Below are positions 13,904-27,636 of a DNA stretch of 64,000 nucleotides, in pieces. How positions within the stretch are numbered: the first letter of the stretch is position 1; every line of letters begins with the position of its first letter. The notes beneath the pieces were generated by a model. The model saw only the letters and a list, made by a program, of their open reading frames with translations, was not told the DNA's origin and ran no database searches. The DNA is from Vanilla planifolia (taxonomy: Eukaryota; Streptophyta; Magnoliopsida; Asparagales; Orchidaceae), in contig CM043865.1 of the NCBI GenBank assembly GCA_023846275.1, forward strand, positions 5,134,068 through 5,198,067, given 5' to 3'. The position numbers and the translations under genes were made by a program.

Positions 13904-16900
13904 TCAGCCATCAAGCTTGGCCACAGCAGAGGCATAGCTTACGCTGCTGTCTTTCATGCTCTTGCATTGGCTAGATTGCTCGTATCGAAGGAAACGAATG
14001 CCAACTTTAGTTGAGCAGTTCTTCAGCATCTGAACAAAGGCAGCAGCAGATCAGAGGTGAGCAAAATAGATAGCAGCAGAAAGGAGGGAGGAATGCAGTG
14101 GTTTTACATGTAGGAAGACGCTGATGGGGTGGCGGCCGCAGATGGTGTTGCCGCAGCGCTGCAGGTAATCCTTGAAGGAGTCGGGATTGCCGGTTTCTAT
14201 GATGTCAATGCCCATGCGGTCGAGAGTCTCGATCGACTTGTGTATGGGACCTTGCTTCTTGTCGTAGTGCATGAAGTGGAATCTGTGGTGCACATCATGT
14301 GAGGTAAAAGAATGAAAAATAAGACCAAGTTGTTTAATTGAATGTTACTTAGATGATATTAACATTTAAAGGTTGCGTTGGGTAATTGTTAAGGCATTCA
14401 ATTTTAACCTAGCAACTGAGATTGAACTGTTTTTGTGATTCTAATGTGGCCTTTCACCTAATAATTGAACTCAGAAAAGCCCACACAATGGTTCTAATGT
14501 GTATTAGACTTACAGTCTTCGTACTACTATTAATAATCTTTAGAAAATCCAAAGGAGAAAGATGTTTAAGTTGTGAGAAAAGAACCAACCGTGCTCCCCA
14601 ATGGCAGAAATCCGATGAGACGGAGAAGAAATTACGAGGGTCATCCAAATACTTAGCGAGCAACCGTCCGTACATGGCTTCGTTTTCGGAATTGAGAGAA
14701 CCAACAAGAATGGGAACAACTTTAACTGGATGACTGCAAGCAAAAAAAATAAAAACTTTCGTTATTAGATTAGTTACATGTCAATGGAAAAAGAGAGTTA
14801 AGTTAATGAGATGTATACCCATGAAAGACTTTTGCAAGGTAAGGCAAATGCATCTCCATGCTGTGCTCTGCTTCGTCTACGTGAAGATCCATTAGTTCAA
14901 ATTTTCCAGTTGCCTTCAGCTCTTCGATCACTGGAACAAAGGAAGAACATATAGGGCATGCATAAAAGTTTTAATACATGGAGGACCATAGAAGAAAAGA
15001 TTGAACAGAATAAGAGAAAAGAACTGAGACGAAGACATTTGAATGAACAGATAGTTAAATGGCTACCTTCCACATCAACAGGTAGGTCGCCCAAAGGGGT
15101 GCTGTAAATGGTTGCTCTTGTGAGAGCACACTTTGGTGTGTAATAGTGATGAGAAGGACCAAGAAGAAACACCCGAGAACTGCAATAATGGACAATTAAG
15201 AAGCAAATGGTTAATTCAAATCTCTGCAAATGTAAATTCCTAAAAAATTTCATCTAAAATGGATGTGCTGCGTATTTAACTAATCAACAAACTCATAGAC
15301 CGAGAGAAAGATTATTAAAAAAGCAAATACAAGTTTGAGCCAATAGTTTTTGGGAAATTAAGCTTAAAGACTAGTAATGAACATGAAGAGGAGAAAAGTT
15401 GGGAAACAAAAGTGGAATGAACAAAGGTTCACATCAACAATGAACAATAAATTTGGTTGAGTCAAAAAAGATCAATGGGTATGTCCAAGTTAGGTTGCCT
15501 AAATTTTGTCTTAATAAAACCAAAAAGGTCATGGTGAGAAAAAATGGTGAAAGGAGAAATAGATACCAACTATTTGTCTCACATATGACAAATTACAACT
15601 AAAGTATCTAATAGATAGGCTTGTTCTTGTCGCACAATTGTTTATTGTATCTTAAGGTTTTGTTATATATAAACTTATACTCAGACATAAACATGTTTAC
15701 AAACGCATGTAAAGAGAGAGAGAGAAGATAATTGATAGAATTGTATTATATATAAATAAATATTGATATAATGGTGATTATATATAGAAAGTTAATACCA
15801 TGCTCTGTTTTATTATGAGAAGATAATGATGACATGATTGTGTATATATACAAACCTACAGAATTGATTGGAAATGCTATATGTCATAATATTATTATTC
15901 AAGTTAATTTCAATACTTCTTATCACTCTTATTCATACTTAAATATTATATATATTTGTATTTATCTACTAGATTTTATGTTCATTAATTGTTTCTTCTT
16001 ATATTACAAGTCATGCACTTAACACATTAGGGCTAGAATGGCAATGAGGTCTTGTATAGTTTCGAAAGCATAATATATTACAATAAATTATTGTATAGAT
16101 GCAGTCATCTATTATAGTAATATCACTAGCTTTATGTTCTAAAAATTAATGAATATGATTGATTCGAAAAAACGGGAGTTAGACCTTGTTTCATAATTCC
16201 TAGCTTAAAGATTGCTGTCCTCAATATAGCATTGTAACTCCAATAAACCCAAAATTTATTAACTAAATGGCCTTTTAGTTCAGATTTACAGGTAGGGCAT
16301 GACAAGTTGAGATTTTAAAATATATCATTCTCCTAAAACTCTATCTTTGATATGAAAAAAAAATTTCTTTTGTTTCGAGGTTTTCATCATGTGCTATTTT
16401 GGACTAAATATTCAATGCAACGATAATTAACCCTAAAATGCAAGTGATAAACTAGACAAAGCAGTCATCAAGTTGTCAAAGTAAGTTGACAAAAAAATGT
16501 ATATTGAAGTTGACAAAAGGACTAAAAATTTTCAACTTGTACAATAAATTAATCAAATATCAACATAAATTCAATATCATAATGTATTTAGTCTAGAGGC
16601 AATTATCAAAAATATACAGAATGATTATAATGTAATTAAAATCAGAAAACCTCTCCATGCTATTCGATAAGTATGAACTAGAAATCACACTAAAAAGACA
16701 AGGGTTTAGGACTAATAAACCAATCGAAGATACAATACCTTACCAATCATGGATAATGGTTAACTTATTCAATACTAACACAAAAGATGATGCATAAAAG
16801 TTCAACCAAATTCTGTTGTTTATGCATTAACTTGTAGTAAATAGGCAACAAAACATCAACTCATTGAAACATCACCAATGCACCTTAAATTTGATGATGC

Positions 16901-19900
16901 TCTTGCTATTGTTTGTCTACTACTCAGGCAATACATGGAAGGATGGCCCTAAATTTACCACATGTTAACTACTGCTCACTAAAAGTACGTTAGTGTCAAG
17001 AAAAAATAAATGCAAGCCAAGGTGTGGAATGATTTGGAGTAACTTCATAGACATATGTTAAACAATGGGAGAACAAACTCAAGCAAGAGGTAATCATAAT
17101 TTAGCAATTATTAGCAAAAGAAATACAAGACTCTTACCATGGCATTAGTTTATCATGCAACCAGAACAGAAACCTTAATAAATTTATCAAACAGTGAACT
17201 GTCTGGCTAAAGGGACAGAGATCTAAACCATAGAAATGCAATAGTTTTGATAAACACTAACAAATAAGCTGACATCCCTTTCAAAATCGCCAGTCAAGAG
17301 GTGCATTTCACAACATTATGGAAGCAATGATTTCTTCAAGGTCTAAGAAAAATTGCAGAGGGCTAGACTCAAGAAATTTCTAGAGAAAATTTCATAGGAG
17401 TCAATAGCCTATCATTTTATTGAGCAAACCCAAATTCTATACAACACAAAAACTTTGGACATCATTTAAGGATGAGCACAACAAACTCAAAGTTGAGACA
17501 ACCACTCAAGTAGATAACTTTGACCTCCACTTCTCCAATCTACAAAAATATACACTCCACTGCAGCAGTAAAGGCCGCACCAAAAACAACAAAAGAAAGT
17601 AAAAAAAAAATGAAGAGAATCCATCGGATTACGTGAAAAAGACCAAATCCAAGGAAAATTTCATAAGCTTTAACAAGGAATTTAAACAACATGAAGTACT
17701 TTAAACCACATGGCTTAACACCTTTCTTGCTCTAATGCAACAGGAAGGTTATCAGTCGATTACCGAAAAAGCAGAATACCATATACCTTATTCAAAGGTG
17801 CAACCCATAAATTCTCAAATATTAACAATAAACTTTTTGAAGAAAGACAGTTTGTTGATCGTAAAATCCCAGACTTTCATTGTCAAATGGATTCCGGTGG
17901 TCTCAACACACGATTTAAAACACAAAATAAGTAATTTTTAATGAAGTTATTTGCATGAAACAAGGTAGATTTTATCCTGAACCTCACAGATTCTTAAATC
18001 TTAATCTAGCTTAAAACAAAGAACTAAAAGGAAATACATCAGCAACTTCTGATGCAAAATCATAACAAAATTTTTGCATAACTAAATTATGTTAAAGAGG
18101 ATTGATCACTAGGAATGTTAATGACTAAATCTTAAGGCAAACCAAACATGGCTTAAGATATTCGATTGAACTTTGTTTAATTCAATCTAGGGATTAAGGA
18201 TTTGCTCTGATCCAAATCCAATCAAAATATTGCTTATCAGTTATTGAAACAAGCTCAATCCGAGTTAAAGTCGATCTGACTTTTGATCTATTTTTTATTT
18301 TTCAATCAATTTCTCAACAATAAATAAATTTATTCAAGTAATTATGTTAAATGTACTACTAACATATATTATTATAATTTCACGAATTAATTTCTTCATT
18401 TGAGTTAATTTTTTCCAACCCAACTTTGACATGTAATAATTCAGTTCAAGCTAAACTAGGCTCATAAATGGACCATTACACTTTGATTTGAGTAAAAATC
18501 CAATCCGATTTGTGAATAATCTTAGATCTTTAAGCTAATTTAGCAACCCTAGTTGTCAAACGATAAAATCTCATAATGAAATAAAAAAGAAATGGTATCA
18601 TGGAAGTGGGATGATAATTAAAGTTTCCAAAATTTAGATAACATTTGTTTCAACTAACATAATGAAGGTACTAAGTTTTTGTCCTGCCTTTGCCTATTGC
18701 TTTAGGGTTGTGTACAAACTGGCATGAAATTTTTGGTGCACATCTATGACGTATTGATAATAGAAGGTGTAATTTAAGTTCCACATATTAAATAAAGATA
18801 ATAATCAAGGTACCAAACTAATGACAATATATGGTGACTATTGCTTAAAAGCTGTAAAAACATACGTCATAACAATTCATCTAGGTAACATGTGGTCCAG
18901 CAAAATGGCATAAATACAGACATCTTGCCAACTGCGATCATAATATAAACCACACAGCTAAGCTTACATGGGAAATAGGTACTTATAGCCCACAATCAAA
19001 GTTGGTATGGATGTTGTGCGCATTTCAATTAGCCAACAGTAACTAATTATAACAATGATTGTAAATAGCAATGACATTTTGTATCACCATAAGGAAAGGT
19101 ATTGTTCAAAAGTCAAAGTTCCATATGTGAATAAAGTTCAGGCCAAACATGAATTTGTTTTAGTTGAAATGCTCAATGCCCAGATAAGGAATATTATTCT
19201 TGTGAAAAGATAATAAAGTATTAAATTGATATTAAAACAAGATAACATACATGTTTTCTGGCTCAATATTAGCAAATGCATAAGCTGCACATCGACCAGA
19301 ATAAGAATATCCTGCATGCCTGCAATTTTAAAACAATTAAAAAATGAAGGTTTGGCCAACATCATAATGATATGGTACAATAGCTATAAGCCCAAAGCAT
19401 TAGTATGATCCCTTACGGGGCAATAACCCCTCTAAAATCAGGGGATTTGGGCAAACCAGTCGCTCTGATCCATCCATCAAGTTCTTCTCCAAGCTTTTTT
19501 GCTATTTAAAAGGAAAAAGAAGGCATAACATAAGCCTCAACAACAGTGAAAAAATAAATCCTTTGAGAACAAAAATTATCCTTTATGCTTCAGCATAAAC
19601 AAGTTGGCCTATGTTTACTGTTAGCCTTGAAAAATAATTTCTAAACAAAAAATTAACGCAATAAAACAACAATGGGTAATTAACAGTCAGATTCAAGGGC
19701 TTTAAAAGACTCTTATACTATCAGCATCAGCAATGAGCTAACATTAATACTTTCTAAGGTTCTCAATTACTTGCAAGAAGTCATGCCACACAAAGGAATC
19801 AATCTTCTAAATCATAAAAAAAAAATTAGTCTTCAAGCAGATATCATTCTTTTTTAATTTTCTAAGAGAATGATGGGAACAAGCATCAGGTTCACCAGTC

Positions 19901-21149
19901 AAGATAAAGAAAAAGGCTCCACTTTTATGCTAAGAACGATATTCATTGCCATCAATGAAACATTTGAACCGAGCCAACAAAATACTCAAGCAAATCTAAC
20001 TATGCAAAAGAAGAGATACAATTAGGACACATGATATATAAAAAGGAAATGCTCAGTTATAACAAAATATTATTAGAGTATATCTAATTATAATATTGGA
20101 AATATGTAGTCAATGTTTGCTTTGTTTATTGCACTTTTTCAATAACAAAGCCTTCATTCAACCAAGTGGAGTTAGCTATTTCTATCACACAATTGCATAT
20201 TTCCACACTATCAAGTATCTAATATTTCTTAGTATACATGATCATGCATAATATTATATTTCCAAGCATCCTGGGGGCCTTCCTTATTTCCAAGCATCGT
20301 TGAGGTTCAGTCAACCTAAATCTCCAAAGTCATCAAAGAAACGCAATTATTTTGCATTGATTCTATGCACTGTTGACAAAATAGCTAAGGATGGTGTAGG
20401 AATTAGTTTCTAACTATTAAAAAAGTCATTGATTCTTCTATTAAGCATTGCAGGCTTATTTTTGTTTCGCAGAGAATCAAACAATTGGGCATCAGTGCCA
20501 TATGATTCAGGTGGCACTTAGCATAATTTTCTTATTTGTTAGGAAACTAAGACACATTGTTTGTAGCATAATAGAAGAAAAAGTGGGTAAACACCAAAAT
20601 GAACTTAAGAACATAAAATTTGTTAAGGTTTTGTAAGTTCGAACTTAAACGACGGTACAAAGTGAATTCATTTAAGACATCTCGTCTTTCATCAATACTT
20701 ACTAGTCTGTTTGAGATATTTCTATCCTTCATCACACCTTTCCATTAACTAATTCATCAACAACTATTGAGAACACTTCTCAGGAACCCCTTCAATGGCG
20801 CATAGCATCCTAACTTCAATCCAATCAATTCACCATCACCATTATACTGATTCCCATTTTGATGGTAAATTCTCGATGTATATTACAAATTCACTCTCAA
20901 TAGTGCAACAGGAGGTCAAATTAGATTTGCACATCCAGCACAGCGTGGCTTAGTTCCAGAACCACCACAGTCACAAAAGAATATCCAAAGTTCCAACAAC
21001 AAACAAACAATTTCTACTAAAACTAAAGTCGAAAGGGTTCGATTGCCACACTTTACATCTAGTTGGAGAGGTCTAAGCTCACCGTTGTCTGTGTACCACG
21101 ACCCCGCATGCGTGGCCCTCCGGATCGTATCCGCCGCTGATCGTGCCAT
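13904..21149 (-). CDS. MEMO family protein, 8 exons, 296 aa
   Basis: Exons in order on the minus strand: 21149-21083, 19501-19417, 19319-19251, 15179-15067, 14930-14819, 14733-14590, 14282-14108, 14029-13904. All introns are GT-AG, every junction keeps phase, and the sum is 891 nt including a TGA stop. The start is the ATG at 21149, which opens directly into the conserved '[11 protein letters not shown]' segment. Visible family motifs: HAGYSYSG (residues 52-59), GPSHH (81-85), DFCHWG (190-195) and NTICGRHP (242-249). Length matches the human MEMO1 protein (~297 aa). Known for the family: the fold is related to class III extradiol dioxygenases. In human MEMO1 the residues matching H52, H84 and C245 bind metal, and the protein has been tied to redox chemistry and cell motility. 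The plant role is unknown; no signal peptide is evident, so a cytosolic location is likely. Introns 1 and 3 are long (1.6 and 4.1 kb). No damage seen. Confidence 0.93.
15180..19250 (-). other. Large intron 3 of the MEMO gene
   Basis: A 4.1-kb AT-rich intron between the exon ending in 'NIEPEN' and the exon starting 'SRVFLLG'. It has a short GA run at 15714-15724 and scattered open frames of about 60 codons. I recognise no transposon protein or RNA gene in it. Confidence 0.8.
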
Positions 21150-21385
21150 CTATAGTTGAAGAAGTACAACCACAGCGATACGGCAGAAGAAGGGTCAGAA
21201 CGTACAGTGGGAGCAAAACCCTAAGATTCTTTGAGCAAGATGGGAGAGAAGAATATGTCGATTCGAAAAGCTAACGTGGTTGAACTCCGGTTTTGTAGGG
21301 GACGACGGCAAGCGGGATGTAGATATAAAAATGCAATTAAGATAAAATAATATGCATTTTAAGCAATATAATTCATGTAAATCTA

Positions 21386-21409
21386 ATATATATATATATA
21401 TATATATAT
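21386..21409. repeat. (AT)12 microsatellite
   Basis: Uninterrupted AT dinucleotide run just upstream of the MEMO gene. Confidence 0.95.
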
Positions 21410-22793
21410 CTATATTAGTATAATATTATACCGCAATTATTTTCAATCTCTTTCTATTTACTTAGTTAAATAGAAAAATTAAATTAAAGATTAGAAAATT
21501 TAAATCGAATGATAGAGATTTATATTTGGAATGAGACTATTCGCTGATTTTAAAATAATATTTTTGATAATTATTTAGTGCATTGCAATTATTTTTTAAT
21601 TCTGTCAACACAATCTATTTTATTTTTGGAAATAAATAATGAAAAAACTTCTTCTTTTTTTGGGCAAGATAATTAATCTTTAATATTTTAAAAATTCGAT
21701 CATGAATGTTTGAAAATACATTTAAATGAACATATTTAAAATTTTAAATTTTTTCAAAAGTGTAATATGAATACATGTAACGTAACATGTTTTTTTTTCC
21801 CATTTTAATTACTAAATTGTATATAGCATTTTTAATGCAAATTAAAATGTGCAAAATGTATCGAAAACAGCTAATTAAATTTATATTTGAAATATTGAAT
21901 TTGGTTATAAAAAAATATAGCATTACAAATACCCAAAAAAATTAGATATGTATTAATTAATATGATATGTCCAAAAATGATAGCAGATATAGTTTTCATT
22001 TTATTTTAATGCTCAGATTTAAATTGTAAAATAATTAAGTTTTAACTTTAAAAAGATGCAATTAAAGTATTAAAAAAACGTTTATTATTTTAATTCTAAT
22101 TTTTAAAATTTTAATATTAAATTTAAATTATAAAAAATAGCTTTATCACACAAGTTAAATAAAATAGCATTAAGCATAATAATTTTTTCTTCTATTGATA
22201 AATAACAATTATGACTTTTTTATCTTAGCAAGTCACCAATATTATAAAACTATTAAAAAAGAATAATTTGAAATCTTATAATTAAATATTAGCATGACAC
22301 TATATATATATATATATAAACTCATTCTGTATTTTGCTCCTTTTAAGTATTTTTTTTCATAGGTTTTATGTAAATGATTTAATTGATAATTAAAGATCTT
22401 TTAGATTAGTTAATTGTTTGCTTATACTTACAACAAATCTTCAAAGTATTGTTTTTTTTTTGAAGAGGAATCTTCAAAGTATTGTATTATTGAAGTTAAG
22501 TAACTTTAACATGGATGGAAATATATAATATTGTTTATGCATTACCAATCAAATATGGAAGAAAATTATATCTCATAGAACAAAATTATTATAATATGAA
22601 AGCTCTTCAAATGCCAAATATTATAATATCATTAGATGATCTAAGTTTGTACTACGTGACATTTGACTTGTGCTATTATGAAAATTGTTCACTATAAAAA
22701 ATTAATTAAGAGATTTTCTCAATATTTTTTTATTTAAAAATAATACAATTAAAGATAATTGTGTCAAGTTTAATTAACATGAATATAAATAAG

Positions 22794-22798
<5 letters not shown>

Positions 22799-22836
<38 letters not shown>
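22799..22836. repeat. (AT)19 microsatellite
   Basis: Uninterrupted AT dinucleotide run of about 38 bp in intergenic DNA. Confidence 0.95.
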
Positions 22837-22838
<2 letters not shown>

Positions 22839-25800
22839 TTATATTAAAAACAAAATAGACAAGAATTAAAATATTCAAAGATAATGTTAACATTTTCCCA
22901 AACACTACGTGATAGCTCTCCATACCTTTTTATTCATTGAATCATATATTTTTGTGGCTATAAGTTTCTGAGAGTTTTCGTCTAAGGATTCCTCTTTGGT
23001 CCGCTTTGTCAGACTTCTACCTTTAGTCAAATAAGACTATTGACAAAGACCCTTAATAATAATTTTTCTTCATGGTTCTTCGATTTATCTTTGTTATCAT
23101 ACATTTGTTATCAACATTTATTACATATTCTCTTCTCTATTGACCAAACAGTTTCCATGATCGAAGCCTCCAAGTTTGCTTGACTTGTAGTTTTATCAAA
23201 ATATGTTCTATCTTCTTGTATTGGTCTGATAGCTTTTGTTCTTAACTAAAAAAATCTCTAATTTACAAACCCCTCTTCAAACAATACTTTAATTGTCATG
23301 CCCAAGTCATCCCATCTAACCTCCTTATGCACTCAAAACCTAAATTCACTTGCCTTCAACATTAATTCCTTTATATATTTTTTTATTAGTTTTTATATTT
23401 GGTTACTCATTAGCACACTTCATTAGATTCTTGTGCTTTTTCAATACTTAAGATAACCATTCGCTTCCCCATATAAATACACAAAAACTTGCATTCGACA
23501 AATATTTTGTTTGATTAGATCAGTCTTAATCAAACTATTTTTACATATCTATTTATTGGTAAGCGACCTCTCTCACACGTCAAGGTAAAGTTTTGCCCAA
23601 ATTCTCCTTTTTTTATTTCTTCTTGCTTCTCTTTTTCTTATTTTTTGTATAAAAGTACAATACTAGCTAAGTGTTGCTATAATAATAGTGTGAGAAAACC
23701 TATTTTGTACACAACAAGATGGTCTATCATTGCAACCAATTATTTTCTTTTGTTTTTCTTGTATTAATAAGAGCTTTTTTTGTTTTTTTCTTTTTTATTC
23801 TGAATAGAAACAATAGTAGTCTTTAAAACTTATACAAAATATTATTCAGAATAAATAAATATACACTCCTATTTTAAAGATATTGTTAATAAGATCACTA
23901 CAACTATTATGACTATCAAATAAGACCGTTAAGATCATCAAATAATTGACTACTATACAAGGCTTAAATGATTATAATTCTATTATTTAAAAAAGCATAC
24001 TAAAATTAGGACAACAATCCAAACCAACCATAATCTCCATTTGCAAAATCCTTAGCATAAGAGAGGTATCATAGCCCTCCAACCAAATACATGCAATACT
24101 AGAAGTAAGAAGGTTGGCAAGTTTAGCTTCCTCACATAAGCTTCTTGACCTTTGCATTACTATTCAAGGAGTTCAAGACTATCTATGCCAAACAACACTA
24201 ATCAATTGCTCACAATGCTCTCTCAAAGTTGTAGACACTCGAATACAACCATCCAACTCGATAAAAACATCAAATTTGCCAATGAGTACATGACCAAAAA
24301 CAAATGTCAAGCCATCGGAGAGATCACATTTATCTAAACCGGAGTGAACCAACATGATAAAAGTCATGCTAAGAATAATGATGACAGAGACAAACTTGGA
24401 CAAAAAAAAATAATCATGAAAAGAAATAAAGTTATTTTAAGTATAATAAAATATTTCTACTATAATTCTCAACCAAATTTTAAATAAAAAAATACTACAT
24501 AATGTTCAAATGATGATTTTCTACTACTTCCAATGTTAAACATTTCTTTAAAATAGTTGTAGTATAGATATAAATGAAATTAGATTATAACAAAGTATTC
24601 ATAGGCATTTCTTAGTTATTTCAATATCATAATATAGTTTGTGTTTTTTTTTTTTTTTTTTTTAGTTTCTTGAGTAGTATGTTAGGAGGATCTCTTAAGG
24701 CCAAAATAAACCTAATTTGGAGTTCAACTTTTGCTACCATTTAACTGGTTAAAAGCTAAAGTGAAGATTGGTACATTTGTGCATGTGGAAATCAAACCCA
24801 TAAATTAAAATAAAATCAGAAGAGTGACTGTTAGGCCATCCATTGCTTGGTGTGAACTGATATGAACCACCAACTAAATATATTTTTACTTAGGAAGTAC
24901 TTTAGAGATTAGGTGGCTTACAATGTGAAAAAAGTAGATCTAAGTCATAAAGTGTTAAATCATAAAGTAACTTGAAAGTTTTTAACTTTAGACAAATTAG
25001 TAAACTAAGATTAATGTTGTAAATTATTTATTAGTTGTACATTTGAAATTCTTATCATGTCTTAAGTTTATTAAAATTAATATGATACCTTTGGTTCAAT
25101 GTATTTGATTAATGAATTAGTCAAAGTGATAAGTTTGTAATGAAACTAATTTAGAATTCGAACTAAACTAAAATATTGAATATTGTTTCTCTTATTTGAA
25201 CTTTAATTAATAAATTAAATTTAGGATATAGAAACTATACTTCAATTGAATTAAAACAAAAAAAATATAAAGTCAAATAGATTAAACTATACAATAAAAC
25301 AAAAAACTATAATGTGTAAGATTTTGATTTGGGTTTTTAGTTGTTGGGTATATTAGAGTGAAACCTTGAACTAAAATTCCAAAATAAAAAAATATGAAAT
25401 CTTTTATAAAAAATCAAACCAATATTTTCCAAAATTACTTAATATTAAAGTTTAAATTTGTGTTTATTTTAATAGAATAATGCTCAACTTTTAACTAAAC
25501 CAATTGTCATTCCAAAATGTAAGTGCAAAAATACGAAACGCAAACATAGTGTGCTATAATTGGATAAAGATTGTAAATATAGTTCATTTCTTCAAATAAG
25601 TGTATTATCAAATTTTATCATTTAAGTACAAAAAATATGATATTTTCTAAATTAATATAACAAATAAATCTTATTATGATGTATCACATGATATCAAATT
25701 AATTCTTTTTCTGATTTCTATAGGCTAGCATTTACAAAAGATGTTATAATATCCTCAGTTTCTCTCATAGTATATCACGACAAATCAAAAGTACTTCTTT

Positions 25801-26675
25801 TTAAGCATGAGGGACAAGAAATAAGCAAATAATTGAGATTCATGAAATATATCTCCATACTACGCATGTAATCTTATTAATATGTAATGAATAGTCTTAT
25901 TTTGTTTGTCAATGTTATTGATTTTCTATATCAACAAAAATTTTCAATAAATCTCATATTATTATATTTTTGTGATTTTTATCTACCTTAAAATTACATA
26001 GCTAAAATTTATGTTGTCATAAACCCCTATTGAAAGTGTCTAATCAACCAATTTATTAATAATCGAGATCGATCCACTGCCCGACCCAGAAGTTTTGTGT
26101 CGAGCTTTGTCCTTGATTAATTCTCAACACGAATTAAGTTTTATTTACTCTTCTTCTCAATGCCCCCAAGAATACCCATTCCTTAAAATATTTACACTTA
26201 AAGACTGAAAGTCATCCATGTGAATATGTTAAACAAATGATGGTCATGTGAAATTATATCCAACATGCTTTATATAAAACAAATGATGCACTTCAATAAA
26301 ATTGTATTTGTGAGTTAGATTAGCACAACCACATCAATAATGACAACAGTAACAACTGTATTTGTACCGATGATTAACATTAACAACTATTTTAATTAAA
26401 AGAATAACTTCAACTCAATGTATAATAATTGGAGTAGGTAGAATCATATAAGTACTCTTTTTTGTTCCTTTTGTCTCCCTCTTAATTTCTCTCTTTTTTT
26501 TAATTACTTTTAAATATTAACAATTTAAAAAATATATATTTTTTGTATCATAATGTAACATTATTTATGAGATAAAAATACTCACATTGTTATGTATATT
26601 ATTCCTTGATATGCAATTATCAATATAAATTACATATAATGTGTGGGGTGGCAGGTGGTGGATCTTCCATTCGTT

Positions 26676-26776
26676 GCACGTGCGAGGCTTTTCCGAGACG
26701 GGGGAAGGACTGTGTCCGCACGTGGCGGGAATCAAGCGGCTAGGCAAAGGAAAAGAGCACACGTGCATCAACGTGT
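26676..26776. promoter_or_regulatory. G-box/ABRE-like ACGT cluster upstream of PLATZ gene
   Basis: A GC-rich island holds four ACGT-core elements within 101 bp: GCACGTGC at 26676, GCACGTGG at 26718, ACGTGC at 26761 and ACGTGT at 26771. A further CACGTG lies at 27263. In plants these cores bind bZIP (ABF/AREB) and bHLH factors, and multiple ABREs usually mean abscisic-acid response. The cluster is 0.85-0.95 kb upstream of the PLATZ start codon, so a distal promoter role is an inference. Confidence 0.45.
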
Positions 26777-27202
26777 GGAAGACAAGGTGATGTGGAAATA
26801 TTTGAGAGGAGGTCAAAAAGTTTTGCATCGACAGCCTTTTTCTTGGTTATGCAAAAGCATTATTATTACTATTTCCAAATAGAATAAGCTTAGGTTTGAC
26901 TACCGTAGGGTTACGACTGTAATTTTTGTTTTTTAAATTGAGAAAGTTGCAATTATGTCACGCCCAAGAGCCATGTTTTGTGGAAGAGATTAAAAAAGTA
27001 TTTAAAAATCACAAAAGATTATGATTTTTTAAAATTGATTTTATAATAAAAAAATTATTCATCTCAATTATTGTCATGAATCCCAAGTAGAGTAACTCAA
27101 ACACTACTTATAGTGTTGGAATCGAAAAATGATTGAAATGATAGTAATTATGCAAAAAAATAAAAATAAAATTAGTTTCTAAAAGCCAAGTAAAACATGA
27201 GA

Positions 27203-27230
27203 TTTATTTATTTATTTATTTATTTATTTA
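27203..27230. repeat. (TTTA)7 microsatellite
   Basis: Tetranucleotide run in the distal promoter region of the PLATZ gene. Confidence 0.9.
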
Positions 27231-27456
27231 CAGCTATTGTTCGTTCCATGAGACAATGGCAACACGTGAGTTCATCAAGGGACAGATTAAAGAAAGAGGA
27301 GAGGCAAAAAGGAGGAGGAAGACTCAAACCCAAGGAATCAACTAATCTCGGGCAACTCCCCGGCCTTCCATTAGTTTAACACACTGAAGCTCTTCGGCCA
27401 AGAAGAGAGCTTGGCCTTATCATGGTTGGAATAGAAAAAAGGAAGGATGGGAAACA

Positions 27457-27464
27457 CTATAAAC
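27457..27464 (+). promoter_or_regulatory. TATA box of the PLATZ gene
   Basis: The sequence CTATAAAC is followed about 20-30 bp later by a CT-rich tract (from 27476) typical of plant transcription starts. This predicts a 5' UTR of roughly 140 nt before the ATG at 27630. Confidence 0.55.
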
Positions 27465-27552
27465 AGCACCCCACGTTCTCTTCTCTTCCCCCTTTCTTTA
27501 ATACCCTTCTTCTCTCAGAGCTACTGCACTTTCCCTCCATAAATAACCTTCC

Positions 27553-27636
27553 ATGGAACTAAACTTCCTGAGCTTTGACTACTTCTTTCCTACGTTACCC
27601 TCGTCACCTTTTTTAAGTCGAAGGTCCCCATGGTGA
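27553..27636 (+). other. Upstream ORF overlapping the PLATZ start codon
   Basis: An ATG at 27553 in good context (G at +4) opens a frame different from PLATZ. In unspliced RNA it stops at 27634-27636, past the PLATZ ATG. If intron 1 is removed, the frame continues well into exon 2 before stopping near 27906. Either way it overlaps the main start and could reduce PLATZ translation if transcription begins upstream of it. Confidence 0.4.

Larger units (their letters stand above)
21150..26640. other. Intergenic region between MEMO and PLATZ genes
   Basis: The first ~190 bp (to 21340) are GC-richer and probably hold the MEMO 5' UTR and promoter, transcribed leftward. I see no convincing TATA box there. 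The rest is AT-rich with simple repeats and homopolymer runs. No other gene is supported. Confidence 0.55.

Noticed and set aside
24179-24403. 74-codon minus-strand frame with an N-terminal hydrophobic stretch, like a small secreted protein
   Set aside because: It opens at TTG; the first ATG is 13 codons in and removes most of the hydrophobic segment. No family resemblance or splice context supports it.
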